NCBI GenBank assembly: GCA_964390715.1
Contig: CAYMIM010000010.1
Location: forward strand, 1 to 34,233
Length of the DNA: 34,233 nt
Direction of reading: 5' to 3'
Source: JACOVP01 sp964390715
GTDB taxonomy: Archaea; Nanobdellota; Nanobdellia; SCGC-AAA011-G17; UBA489
Shown: piece by piece, positions 14,816 through 22,582 of the stretch
Layout of the letters: every line of letters starts with the position of its first letter
Position numbering within the stretch: the stretch's first letter is position 1
The notes under the pieces: model-generated
The model's input: the letters and a program-made list of their open reading frames with translations, nothing else
Told to the model about the DNA's origin: nothing
Database searches by the model: none
Program-made: the position numbers and the translations under genes

Positions 14816-16087
14816 ATGACAACAGTAAATAAAAAATTACCTGGAGCCACAGAAATCGTTGCGGAGATAACTGTACCTTATTTAAGAGAGAATTTAAAGG
14901 GAAATCGAGAGACATTATTTCACGCATGGACACCTCCAGAACTTGCTTTGTTGAGAGAATATTGTCCATCAACTTACTTTCGTATTTGTAGTGATAAAAA
15001 TGTGAAACTCTATGTTCCTGGATTTTCTCTAACCAAAGACGAGGGATCAAATAGATTAGAAAGATTAGCCTTACAGACACAGTCAGAAATAGCAACGAGA
15101 GGTTCTACATTGGATGTTGGGATAGTTCATGGAAGACGTGATGAAGGAACTGTAGAAAGCAAAATCCACCAGCTAGGAAGAATGTATAGCTTATTTCGCT
15201 TGTTAGATCTACCAACGCCTGAAAAGCTTCCTAAAGGTCTCTTAAGGAAAGGGTATGATTTGACAGACATTCTTATTGAGATCAAAAGAAGATTCGTAAC
15301 ATTATTAGGAACCTTGCCAGAATATGGGGAAAGATTAGAAACAGTAAGAAAATGCGCGAATCTAACTTCTGCGCAAAGAGAAAAATTTGCTTATGTCGAC
15401 ATGTTAAAACAGATAATGGGAAATGATTTAGAAGCGGTTGTAGCATATGGTTCATCAACAAAAGAAGAGAATCCACAGATGTACGATGATTATGATAATT
15501 ATATTGTGATTAAAGATGGTTCTATAGATAGAGTTATGGAGAGTCTCAAGAATAAAAGATTTAACCATCCAAGAGATGGAAAACATATAGGAATAAATGT
15601 TGTGGAAAGAAGATCATTTGGAAAACTAAACAGAATTAATCATGCTCCAGATGAAGTAAGAGAAAATGGTATAGTTCTTTATGGTGAAGTGGAGTTCCCA
15701 GTGCCTACAGAAAGAGAGGTCTTAGAGCGAGGAACATCATATGCTGTATTAAGAGCTAAAACTTTGAAGTCTGGAGCCGCAAGATTTGTTCCTAATCCTG
15801 AAGTAATGAACAATAAGCCAGATTTGTTTGCGTTTTTCCAAAAAACACAAAGATTTTTGATGGAAGCGGCATTAAACAGAAGTGAAGGTCTTAAAACAAG
15901 GTCAAAAGCTACGCTCGACACAAGATTAAGAGAACATCAAGGCATAATTTTCAAACATCTAGATAGTGAGCAATTAATAGTAAATGCGATGTGTGCCGCC
16001 TCTGCCTGTGCAACAAGATTATTAGAGCATTATTGGACTGGAAAAGAGTTCAGAGCAGATTTCTTGAGAATGCCTCTAGCAGCGTAG
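14816..16087 (+). CDS. Nucleotidyltransferase-fold protein of unknown function
   Basis: A 423-aa soluble protein. Near its centre (about residues 208-232) is a Pol-beta-type nucleotidyltransferase motif: VVAYGSSTKEENPQMYDDYDNYIVI, reading G-S, then about eleven residues, then D-x-D. A second acidic residue on a later strand would complete the site but is not certain. The first 200 residues and the last 130 (helical, with FFQKTQRFLMEAAL) match nothing I recognise; the helical end could be HEPN-like. It has its own TATA box and stands between carbamate kinase and the GTPase/ornithine carbamoyltransferase pair. It might transfer a nucleotide to a protein or small molecule, but the substrate is unknown. 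Confidence 0.6.
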   Translation: MTTVNKKLPGATEIVAEITVPYLRENLKGNRETLFHAWTPPELALLREYCPSTYFRICSDKNVKLYVPGFSLTKDEGSNRLERLALQTQSEIATRGSTLDVGIVHGRRDEGTVESKIHQLGRMYSLFRLLDLPTPEKLPKGLLRKGYDLTDILIEIKRRFVTLLGTLPEYGERLETVRKCANLTSAQREKFAYVDMLKQIMGNDLEAVVAYGSSTKEENPQMYDDYDNYIVIKDGSIDRVMESLKNKRFNHPRDGKHIGINVVERRSFGKLNRINHAPDEVRENGIVLYGEVEFPVPTEREVLERGTSYAVLRAKTLKSGAARFVPNPEVMNNKPDLFAFFQKTQRFLMEAALNRSEGLKTRSKATLDTRLREHQGIIFKHLDSEQLIVNAMCAASACATRLLEHYWTGKEFRADFLRMPLAA

Positions 16088-16099
16088 CATAGGCAAATC

Positions 16100-16108
16100 T
16101 TTTTATAC
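16100..16108 (+). promoter_or_regulatory. TATA box for the cDPG synthetase-OTC operon
   Basis: TTTTTATAC, 24-32 bases before GTG 16132. It supports the GTG start, because no ATG lies in frame upstream. Confidence 0.5.
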
Positions 16109-16131
16109 AGCATCCGCATAGGAGAAGTGAG

Positions 16132-17451
16132 GTGTTAAGTATCAAAAAAAGAGTATTAATTCTTGGAGCCGCGGGGCGTGACTATCACAACTTTCTAGTC
16201 TATTTCAAGAACAATCCACATTATCAAGTAGTCGGTTTCACCCAAGCGCAGATCCCAGGCATCGAGAAACGTTCATTTCCTAAGAGTCTTGCTGGAAGAT
16301 ACTACAAAAAGAATATTCCTTTCTTTTCAGAAGAAAAATTAGCGGAGCTCATTCCAAAGTTAAAAGTAGATGAAGTAGTCTTAGCTTATTCTGATCTGAG
16401 TCACAAAGAAGTGATGGATAAAGCCTCTATAGTCTTGGCAGCGGGTGCAAATTTTATGCTCCTAGGCCCAAATGCTACACAACTAAAGACAAAAAAACCA
16501 GTCATAGCAGTAACAGCAGTTCGTACGGGTTGTGGCAAGTCTTCAACATCAAGAAAAGTCGGGCAAATTCTCAAAGCCTATGGGCTTCGTGTTGTCGCTG
16601 TCCGTCACCCCATGCCTTATGGTGATTTAAAAAAAGAAGTCGTGGAGCGTTTTGCGACCTATGAAGATTTAAAAAAATATAAATGCACGATTGAAGAGCG
16701 AGAAGAATATGAGCCATGGATTGAAATGGGAATCCCTATGTATGCGGGTGTAGATTACCAAAAGATTCTCAAGCAAGCGGAAAAAGAGGCGGATATCCTC
16801 ATTTGGGATGGGGGTAATAATGACTTTTCTTTTTACAAGCCAACGCTAAATATAGTACTCGTTGATCCACATCGTCCTGGTCATGAGCTTTCTTATTATC
16901 CTGGTGCACTTAATTTTAGAAAGGCAGATATTATTATCATAACAAAAATGGCAACAGCAACAAAAGAAGGTATAGAGATTGTCAAAAAGAATATTGCACT
17001 AGTCAATCCTAAAGCAACCGTCATTGAAGCAGATTTAGTTATGGAGGTTGATCAGCCAGAATTGATTAAAGGAAAAAATGTGCTGGTCGTTGAAGATGGT
17101 CCTACAGTAACACATGGTGGTATGGCATATGGTGCAGGAACTTTAGTGGCACAAAAATTCCAGGGAAATATTATGGACGCGCAAAAATATGCAGTAGGTT
17201 CATTAAAAGGATTGTATAAAAAATATTTACATCTAAGAAAAATCCTGCCAGCAATGGGATACTCTGCACATCAAGTAGAAGAGTTACAAGATACGATAGA
17301 AAGAACTCCTTGTGATGTGATTATTGATGGTACACCGGTAAATCTCAAACGTTTGCTGCACTTAACAAAACCCATAGTCACAGTCACGTATCATTTGGAA
17401 GAGCGAGGAAGCGTAACATTGATAAATATGCTAAAGAGGTTTAGAAAATGA
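16132..17451 (+). CDS. Cyclic 2,3-diphosphoglycerate synthetase-like P-loop GTPase
   Basis: A 439-aa protein of the cDPGS family. The known member in methanogens makes cyclic 2,3-diphosphoglycerate, a potassium-balancing thermoprotectant. Here an N-terminal Rossmann-like part (ILGAAGRD, residues 10-17) is followed by a P-loop (RTGCGKSS, residues 131-138) and a DGGNNDFSFYKP segment. Homologues are widespread in organisms with no known cDPG, so another phosphotransfer is likely. The gene starts at GTG and its stop overlaps the ornithine carbamoyltransferase start by four bases. This tight pairing suggests a role in ornithine or carbamoyl phosphate metabolism, which is an inference. Confidence 0.85.
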   Translation: MLSIKKRVLILGAAGRDYHNFLVYFKNNPHYQVVGFTQAQIPGIEKRSFPKSLAGRYYKKNIPFFSEEKLAELIPKLKVDEVVLAYSDLSHKEVMDKASIVLAAGANFMLLGPNATQLKTKKPVIAVTAVRTGCGKSSTSRKVGQILKAYGLRVVAVRHPMPYGDLKKEVVERFATYEDLKKYKCTIEEREEYEPWIEMGIPMYAGVDYQKILKQAEKEADILIWDGGNNDFSFYKPTLNIVLVDPHRPGHELSYYPGALNFRKADIIIITKMATATKEGIEIVKKNIALVNPKATVIEADLVMEVDQPELIKGKNVLVVEDGPTVTHGGMAYGAGTLVAQKFQGNIMDAQKYAVGSLKGLYKKYLHLRKILPAMGYSAHQVEELQDTIERTPCDVIIDGTPVNLKRLLHLTKPIVTVTYHLEERGSVTLINMLKRFRK

Positions 17452-18371
17452 AACACTTACTTTCAGAAAAAGACCTTAGCCCAGCGGACATAAATGAGCT
17501 TATCACGCGTGCGCTGGATATCAAGAAAAATCCTAAGAAGTACAAAGATGCTGCTTTCGAGAAAGTGTTACTGACTATTTTCGAGGCTCCCTCGCTTCGT
17601 ACTCGCTTATCTTTTGAAACCGCCATGATTCAGATGGGTGGAGATTCCATTAACTATCAAACCATGTTCTCGCCCTGGGGTGTTGGCAAAGAGTCCATTG
17701 AGGATACTGCGCAAACCATTAGTCGTTATGTGGATCTAGTTATGATTCGTATGCACGATCATGAAGAAGTCGTTAAGTTTGCAGAAAGTGCTACCATTCC
17801 AGTTATTAATGGATTAACCAATTATAGTCATCCCTGTCAATTGCTCGGCGATTTACTCACAATCCAAGAAAAAAAAGGAAAGCTCCAAGGGCTTAAACTA
17901 GCTTATTTTGGTGATGGAAACAACAACGTGACACATTCTCTGATGATGGGATGCGCGAAGATGGGCATGCATATTGCTGTAGCTTGTCCAAAGGGAAGAG
18001 ACTATGAACCGCTACCAGATGTGCTGCAAGAAGCGAAAAATTGGGCGAAGAAAACCAATGGATCCATAACTATAACACAATATCCAAAAGAGGCTATCAA
18101 AAACGCGGATATTATCTACACAGACTCTTGGATGTCCTATCGTGTTCCAAAATCTTTATTAAAAAAACGCGTGGAGATATTCAAAGCGTATCAAGTGACT
18201 AAAAAGTTATTTGACAAAGCTCCAAAGGCGATATTTATGCACTGTCTTCCAGCGTTGCGAGGTCATGAGATGACTGCGGAAGTCATAGACTCTAAGAGAA
18301 GTGTAGTCTTTGATCAAGCGGAAAACAGGTTGCATGCCCAGAAAGCGATTATTCTAAAATTACTCAAGTAA
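17448..18371 (+). CDS. argF: Ornithine carbamoyltransferase
   Basis: A 307-aa carbamoyltransferase. It has the carbamoyl phosphate motif SLRTR (residues 49-53, usually STRTR), HPCQ (128-131), GDGNNNVTHS (155-164), D-S-W-M-S for the ornithine side (226-230), HCLPALRG (265-272) and ENRLHAQKAI at the end. Ornithine is the likely acceptor, but SLRTR and WGVGKES are less common than in standard enzymes, so putrescine or an acylated ornithine cannot be excluded. It overlaps the GTPase gene by four bases. With carbamate kinase 2.7 kb upstream it could run in the catabolic direction, splitting citrulline to ornithine and carbamoyl phosphate. The 3' end overlaps a convergent gene by eight bases. Confidence 0.87.
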   Translation: MKHLLSEKDLSPADINELITRALDIKKNPKKYKDAAFEKVLLTIFEAPSLRTRLSFETAMIQMGGDSINYQTMFSPWGVGKESIEDTAQTISRYVDLVMIRMHDHEEVVKFAESATIPVINGLTNYSHPCQLLGDLLTIQEKKGKLQGLKLAYFGDGNNNVTHSLMMGCAKMGMHIAVACPKGRDYEPLPDVLQEAKNWAKKTNGSITITQYPKEAIKNADIIYTDSWMSYRVPKSLLKKRVEIFKAYQVTKKLFDKAPKAIFMHCLPALRGHEMTAEVIDSKRSVVFDQAENRLHAQKAIILKLLK

Positions 18372-18936
18372 ATAAATTAGATCTAGAAGATTTCCTTTCA
18401 TGAGTCCGATGACTAGTAACAAAACCATTCTCTTTACCGCGAAGTTCCCGATCTGCGTTCAGTACACCATAATACGGTTCCGCTAAGGTAATTTCACGAA
18501 GATCTCTCTCACGACCAGTTTGAGGGGAAATATGTCCTACAAGAATATCCAATGCCTTAAGACATTTTTTCTTATCTGCGTAACTTATCATCATCCCGTG
18601 AACATGATCAGGTATAAAACGAATAACAGGCTTCTCAGGTTCATATTTTTGTCTAAACAGATCTACAGTAAGAACTTGGAATGTTTTAAATCCATCTCGG
18701 CGAAGAAGTTCATGAGCCTCTGTGACATAACCATCATGAGGACGTTGTACACCATCTACTTCTTGTGAATATCTATCAAGCAGTAAACATTCATATCTGC
18801 GAAAAAAGAAACCTTCTTTCTTGATCATAGCTCTAACTTGTTCAGCAACCCATTGTATGTAAGGAACTCTAGTAGCTCTATTTTTAAGATCAGGAAGAGC
18901 TATCTGCTGTTTTTGTAATCGTTCAACTAAGGTCAT
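18364..18936 (-). CDS. Hypothetical protein, 190 aa
   Basis: An unrecognised soluble protein. It is rich in charged residues, has no membrane span and no signal peptide, and includes HVHGMMISYADKKKCLKALDILVGH (about residues 115-140), which looks like the edge of an alpha/beta fold, and a basic, Ser/Arg-rich C-terminus. The frame is open to a TTG at 18951, but a TATA-like element (GCTTTTTAA, read on this strand) lies 25-33 bases before ATG 18936, which is the better start. It ends convergently inside the last eight bases of the ornithine carbamoyltransferase gene. Confidence 0.55.
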   Translation of the reverse strand: MTLVERLQKQQIALPDLKNRATRVPYIQWVAEQVRAMIKKEGFFFRRYECLLLDRYSQEVDGVQRPHDGYVTEAHELLRRDGFKTFQVLTVDLFRQKYEPEKPVIRFIPDHVHGMMISYADKKKCLKALDILVGHISPQTGRERDLREITLAEPYYGVLNADRELRGKENGFVTSHRTHERKSSRSNLFT

Positions 18937-18960
18937 CAAAAAGCTAGGCAAAAGAGGGGG

Positions 18961-18969
18961 TTAAAAAGC
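18961..18969 (-). promoter_or_regulatory. TATA box for the 190-aa hypothetical gene
   Basis: GCTTTTTAA on the minus strand, 25-33 bases before ATG 18936. It decides against the TTG start at 18951. Confidence 0.4.
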
Positions 18970-19021
18970 TTTCGCAAGACGAGAGGTGATAAAATTCAAA
19001 CAGAAAAGTTTATGAAAGAGG

Positions 19022-19030
19022 GTATAAAAG
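19022..19030 (+). promoter_or_regulatory. TATA box for the aldehyde dehydrogenase-malic enzyme operon
   Basis: GTATAAAAG, 19-27 bases before ATG 19049. A purine-rich GAAAAGAGG directly precedes the start codon. Confidence 0.45.
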
Positions 19031-19048
19031 AATATAGCGGAAAAGAGG

Positions 19049-20521
19049 ATGAAAAGCTATCAACAGTACATTAATGGTAAGTGGACTCCTTCTACAAGTA
19101 GATTGACGTTTCCAACAAGTAATCCAGCGAAAAAATCACAAGTGCTGGCGACCTTCGCGCTGGGAACAAGAGAGGACGTTGAGCGCGCGGTCATCGCGGC
19201 GGAAAAAGCTTTGTCTTTATGGAAAAAAATACCTGCTCCAAAACGAGGTGAGTTGTTGTTAGAAGTCGCTCGTCTCTTACGAAAAAACAAGCAAAGATTA
19301 GGAGAACTCGTCACGTTAGAAATGGGTAAAGTCCTCAAAGAAGGATTAGGCGATGTCCAAGAAGCGATTGACATTTTTGAATACATGGCGGGCGAAGGTC
19401 GTCGCTTGTTTGGTCACACAACACCTTCAGAGTTAAAAAATAAATTCTGTTGCACCATTCGTCAACCTCTCGGAGTAGTGGGGATTATCACTCCTTGGAA
19501 TTTTCCTTTCGCTATTCCCGCTTGGAAACTAGCTCCTGCGTTAATTTGTGGAAATACAGTCGTGTTCAAGCCAGCGTCTGATACTCCTCTCTGTGCGGCG
19601 GCGCTCGTAGAAATTTTAGAAGAAGCGGGCATCCCTTCTGGAGTTGTTAACATGGTCACAGGTACCGGACAAGAAGTAGGCAACGCGATCGTCATGCACC
19701 GTCGTCTTCGTGGTCTCTCTTTTACAGGCTCACGAGAAACTGGTGAGTTTATTACAAGAATGGCGGGTCTCAAGAAACTGGGGTTAGAGTTAGGTGGGAA
19801 AAACGCGATCATAGTTATGGATGACGCGAATATAGATCTCGCGGTCGAAGGAATTCTTTGGGGAGCTTTCGGCACAGCAGGACAGCGATGCACAGCGGCT
19901 TCTCGCGTCATTGTACATAAACAGGTGCAAAAGCAACTAGAAGAAAAATTACTAAAACAAACACAAAAGTTAAAGTTAGGCTCGGGTCTCGATTCAAAAA
20001 CAGATATTGGTCCATTAATTAATACAAGTGCAGTTATCAAAACACACAAATATGTCGAGATAGGGAAAAAAGAAGGTGCAAAATTGCTCTGTGGAGGAAG
20101 TCCAGAAGATCGAGAAGGATTTTTCTACAAGCCAACCATTTTCACCAATGTCAAGCCGCACATGCGTATCGCTCGTGAAGAAATTTTCGGACCGGTCTTA
20201 TCAATCATCGCGGTTAATAATTTCCAAGAAGCGATTGAAGTATGCAACAGCATCGACTATGGTTTGAGCTCTGCTATCTATACGAAAGATATAAATCAGG
20301 CGTTCAAAGCAATAGAGCAGATTGAAGCGGGTATTACCTATGTCAACGCATCAACGATCGGCGCAGAAGTCCACTTGCCTTTTGGCGGCGTCAAAGCGAC
20401 AGGCAACGGCACAAGAGAAGCAGGAATTCTAGGCATCGAAGAATTTTCTGAGATAAAAACAGTTTACATAGATTATTCCGAAAAGCTACAAAAGGCACAA
20501 ATGGAGAAGGAAGATGACTAA
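19049..20521 (+). CDS. NAD(P)-dependent aldehyde dehydrogenase
   Basis: A full-length (490 aa) ALDH-superfamily enzyme that oxidises an aldehyde to an acid. Catalytic residues are Asn151 (TPWNF), Lys174 (VFKPA), Glu247 (LELGGK) and Cys281 (GQRCTAA). Features such as GEGRRLFGHTTPSELKNKF and the YVNA..IGAEVHLPFGGVKATGNG end resemble the group annotated as aminoadipate- or succinate-semialdehyde dehydrogenases. In this neighbourhood, succinate semialdehyde (from GABA) and glutamate semialdehyde (from ornithine) are both sensible substrates. The last eight bases overlap the malic enzyme start, so the two are co-translated. Enzyme class is certain, substrate is not. Confidence 0.9.
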   Translation: MKSYQQYINGKWTPSTSRLTFPTSNPAKKSQVLATFALGTREDVERAVIAAEKALSLWKKIPAPKRGELLLEVARLLRKNKQRLGELVTLEMGKVLKEGLGDVQEAIDIFEYMAGEGRRLFGHTTPSELKNKFCCTIRQPLGVVGIITPWNFPFAIPAWKLAPALICGNTVVFKPASDTPLCAAALVEILEEAGIPSGVVNMVTGTGQEVGNAIVMHRRLRGLSFTGSRETGEFITRMAGLKKLGLELGGKNAIIVMDDANIDLAVEGILWGAFGTAGQRCTAASRVIVHKQVQKQLEEKLLKQTQKLKLGSGLDSKTDIGPLINTSAVIKTHKYVEIGKKEGAKLLCGGSPEDREGFFYKPTIFTNVKPHMRIAREEIFGPVLSIIAVNNFQEAIEVCNSIDYGLSSAIYTKDINQAFKAIEQIEAGITYVNASTIGAEVHLPFGGVKATGNGTREAGILGIEEFSEIKTVYIDYSEKLQKAQMEKEDD

Positions 20522-21626
20522 CCTAGGACAAACAGCGCTAAAGCTCCACGAAAAACTGAAGGGAAAAATAGAGATAAGACCAAAGATAAAGGTGAATCAA
20601 AAAAATCTTTCTTTGATATACACACCAGGTGTCGCGGAAGTAGTTCGTGTTATTCATGAAAACAAAGCAGAAGTGTATAAATATACAGGAAAAGGAAACA
20701 GTATTGCTATCATCTCTGATGGTTCACGAGTCCTTGGTCTAGGTAATCAGGGAGCGGAAGCGGCAATGCCAGTCATGGAAGGAAAAGCTTTGATCTACAA
20801 ATCATTTGGAAACGTAAATGCTATCCCTATTTGTCTAAAAACACAGAATGCTCAAGAAATAATATCTATCGTAGAAAATCTCGCTCCAAATTTTGGTGCA
20901 ATCAATATAGAAGATATCGAATCTCCCAAGTGTTTTGAAATCGTTGAAGCGTTAACAAAAAGTTTAGACATCCCAGTCTTTCACGATGATCAACACGGAA
21001 CCGCGGTCGTTGCTGTAGCTGGATTGTTAAATGCGCTCAAGGTCGTAAAAAAAGAATTGAAAACAGCAAAAATAATTGTCTTCGGTGCTGGAGCGGCAGG
21101 GTATGGTATCACAAGGCTCTTGGTCCATGCAGGTGCAAAAAACATACTGGTGTTAGATAGCAAAGGAATCCTCTATGAAGGACGTGAGGAGATGAACAAA
21201 TACAAGCAAGAGCTTGCTAAAATAACCAATAAAAAGAGAGAAGCGGGCAACCTCATAAGAGCATTAAAGAATAGTGATGCCTTTATTGGTGTTTCAGGAC
21301 AAACAGATATTATCACCTGTCATAACGTCGCGGCAATGAATGAGCATGCGATTATTTTCGCGCTTTCCAACCCAGATGCTGAAATGACCATCGAAGAGGC
21401 AAAAAAAGGATGTGCGGCAGTAATTGCTACAGGTCGAAGCGACTTCAAGAATCAAGTAAACAATTCCGTCTGCTTCCCATTTATCATGAGAAAAATATTG
21501 GATGAAAAAATAAAGAAAATAGATCAAGAGCTCTTGTTGTCAGTAGCTAAAAAAATAGCGGGAAAAGTAAAGCGTCCTACAGCGCGCAAAATCATCCCAC
21601 TGCTTGCGGAGATAAAGAAGTTGTAG
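20514..21626 (+). CDS. Malic enzyme (malate dehydrogenase, decarboxylating)
   Basis: A 370-aa malic enzyme of the short prokaryotic type, turning malate into pyruvate and CO2 with NAD(P). It has YTPGV with catalytic Tyr36, EGKALIYK with Lys91, metal ligands in EDIE (Glu133, Asp134) and HDDQHGT (Asp158/159), and the nucleotide-binding GAGAAG (191-196). The PTA-like C-terminal domain found in longer forms is absent. It overlaps aldehyde dehydrogenase by eight bases, suggesting one pathway in which an aldehyde is oxidised to a C4 acid and then to pyruvate. A hairpin with a T-run follows, before the Fic promoter. Confidence 0.92.
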   Translation: MTNLGQTALKLHEKLKGKIEIRPKIKVNQKNLSLIYTPGVAEVVRVIHENKAEVYKYTGKGNSIAIISDGSRVLGLGNQGAEAAMPVMEGKALIYKSFGNVNAIPICLKTQNAQEIISIVENLAPNFGAINIEDIESPKCFEIVEALTKSLDIPVFHDDQHGTAVVAVAGLLNALKVVKKELKTAKIIVFGAGAAGYGITRLLVHAGAKNILVLDSKGILYEGREEMNKYKQELAKITNKKREAGNLIRALKNSDAFIGVSGQTDIITCHNVAAMNEHAIIFALSNPDAEMTIEEAKKGCAAVIATGRSDFKNQVNNSVCFPFIMRKILDEKIKKIDQELLLSVAKKIAGKVKRPTARKIIPLLAEIKKL

Positions 21627-21629
21627 TTA

Positions 21630-21650
21630 ACGCCTTTTTTACTAAAAAGC
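21630..21650 (+). terminator. Hairpin with A/T arms after malic enzyme
   Basis: CGC and a T-run pair with an A-run and GCG across a short loop (cgccttttttactaaaaagcg). The T-run makes this a plausible archaeal termination site between malic enzyme and the Fic promoter. Confidence 0.35.
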
Positions 21651-21655
21651 GATAG

Positions 21656-21665
21656 TTTTATATAG
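21656..21665 (+). promoter_or_regulatory. TATA box for the Fic gene
   Basis: TTTTATATAG, 21-30 bases before ATG 21686. Confidence 0.6.
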
Positions 21666-21685
21666 ATAAAGAGATAACCACTAGA

Positions 21686-22570
21686 ATGGCTACAATAAGC
21701 AAAAAAACCATAAAAGGAAAGCCCTATTATTACTTTGAGCATACGGTAAAAGAGGATGGAGTATATAAAAAAAAGTCTATCTATTTTGGAAAAGAGATAC
21801 CGAAAGATATGAAGAAAATAAAACAAGAATTCTTTCATAAACTATTCAGGGAGAAATATAATAAAAATTTAAATAGCATTAAAGAAAACTTTACGAAGGA
21901 AAGAAGAGAATTTCCTAAAAGCGCTCTTGAAAAAGACTTAGACTATTTCATGATTAAGTTTACATACAACAGCAATAGAATAGAAGGAAGCACGCTCACG
22001 TTAAAAGAAACAGCAAAATTATTGGAGCAGGGAATAACTCCAAAAGACAAGCCATTAAATGATGTTAAGGAGAGTGAAGCACATAAAAAAGTTTTTTATG
22101 ATATGATGGAATACGAGGGAGAGCTAAATTTAAGCACTGTATTGTACTGGCATAGAATACTCCTAAAAGAAACAAAATCAGATATTGCTGGAGTAATAAG
22201 AAGGCATTTAGTAAAGGTCGCGGGAAGTAAAACACAATTTCCAGTGCCGACTGAGGTTGATTTTTTATTAAGAGAATTTTTTATATGGTATGTAAAGAAC
22301 AAAGGAAAATTACATCCAGTAGAATGTGCCGCGCTTGTACATCTTAAGTTTGTCTCTATTCATCCCTTTAGCGATGGGAATGGAAGAATAAGTCGATTAA
22401 TCATGAATTTTATCTTGAAGAAAAACAATTTCCCAATGCTTAACATTAAATATACAAACAGAAGCGCTTATTATACAGCATTGGAAAGGGCGCAGGTAAA
22501 AGGCAAAGAATGGATTTTTGTCGAGCATCTAATAAAGAAATACTTGAAAGAATATAAAAAATATTGGTAG
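21686..22570 (+). CDS. Fic/DOC-family protein (predicted AMPylase), class II self-inhibited
   Basis: A 294-aa Fic protein. The catalytic loop HPFSDGNGRISR (His226, Asp230, Arg237) matches HxFx(D/E)GNGRxxR, the pattern of active AMP-transferases. An inhibitory helix before the core reads S-N-R-I-E-G (Ser96 to Gly101), fitting (S/T)xxxE(G/N), so activity is expected to be held off by Glu100. The first 70 residues are a basic N-terminal domain seen in many archaeal Fic proteins (KGKPYYYFEHT...YFGKEI). It has its own promoter and no adjacent antitoxin, which agrees with built-in inhibition. Target is unknown. Confidence 0.9.
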   Translation: MATISKKTIKGKPYYYFEHTVKEDGVYKKKSIYFGKEIPKDMKKIKQEFFHKLFREKYNKNLNSIKENFTKERREFPKSALEKDLDYFMIKFTYNSNRIEGSTLTLKETAKLLEQGITPKDKPLNDVKESEAHKKVFYDMMEYEGELNLSTVLYWHRILLKETKSDIAGVIRRHLVKVAGSKTQFPVPTEVDFLLREFFIWYVKNKGKLHPVECAALVHLKFVSIHPFSDGNGRISRLIMNFILKKNNFPMLNIKYTNRSAYYTALERAQVKGKEWIFVEHLIKKYLKEYKKYW

Positions 22571-22582
22571 AAAAGAACAATA

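Noticed and set aside
19462..20049. 195-codon minus-strand frame within aldehyde dehydrogenase
   Set aside because: It is the antisense shadow of a clearly coding gene, with a Ser/Pro/Arg-rich composition typical of shadows.
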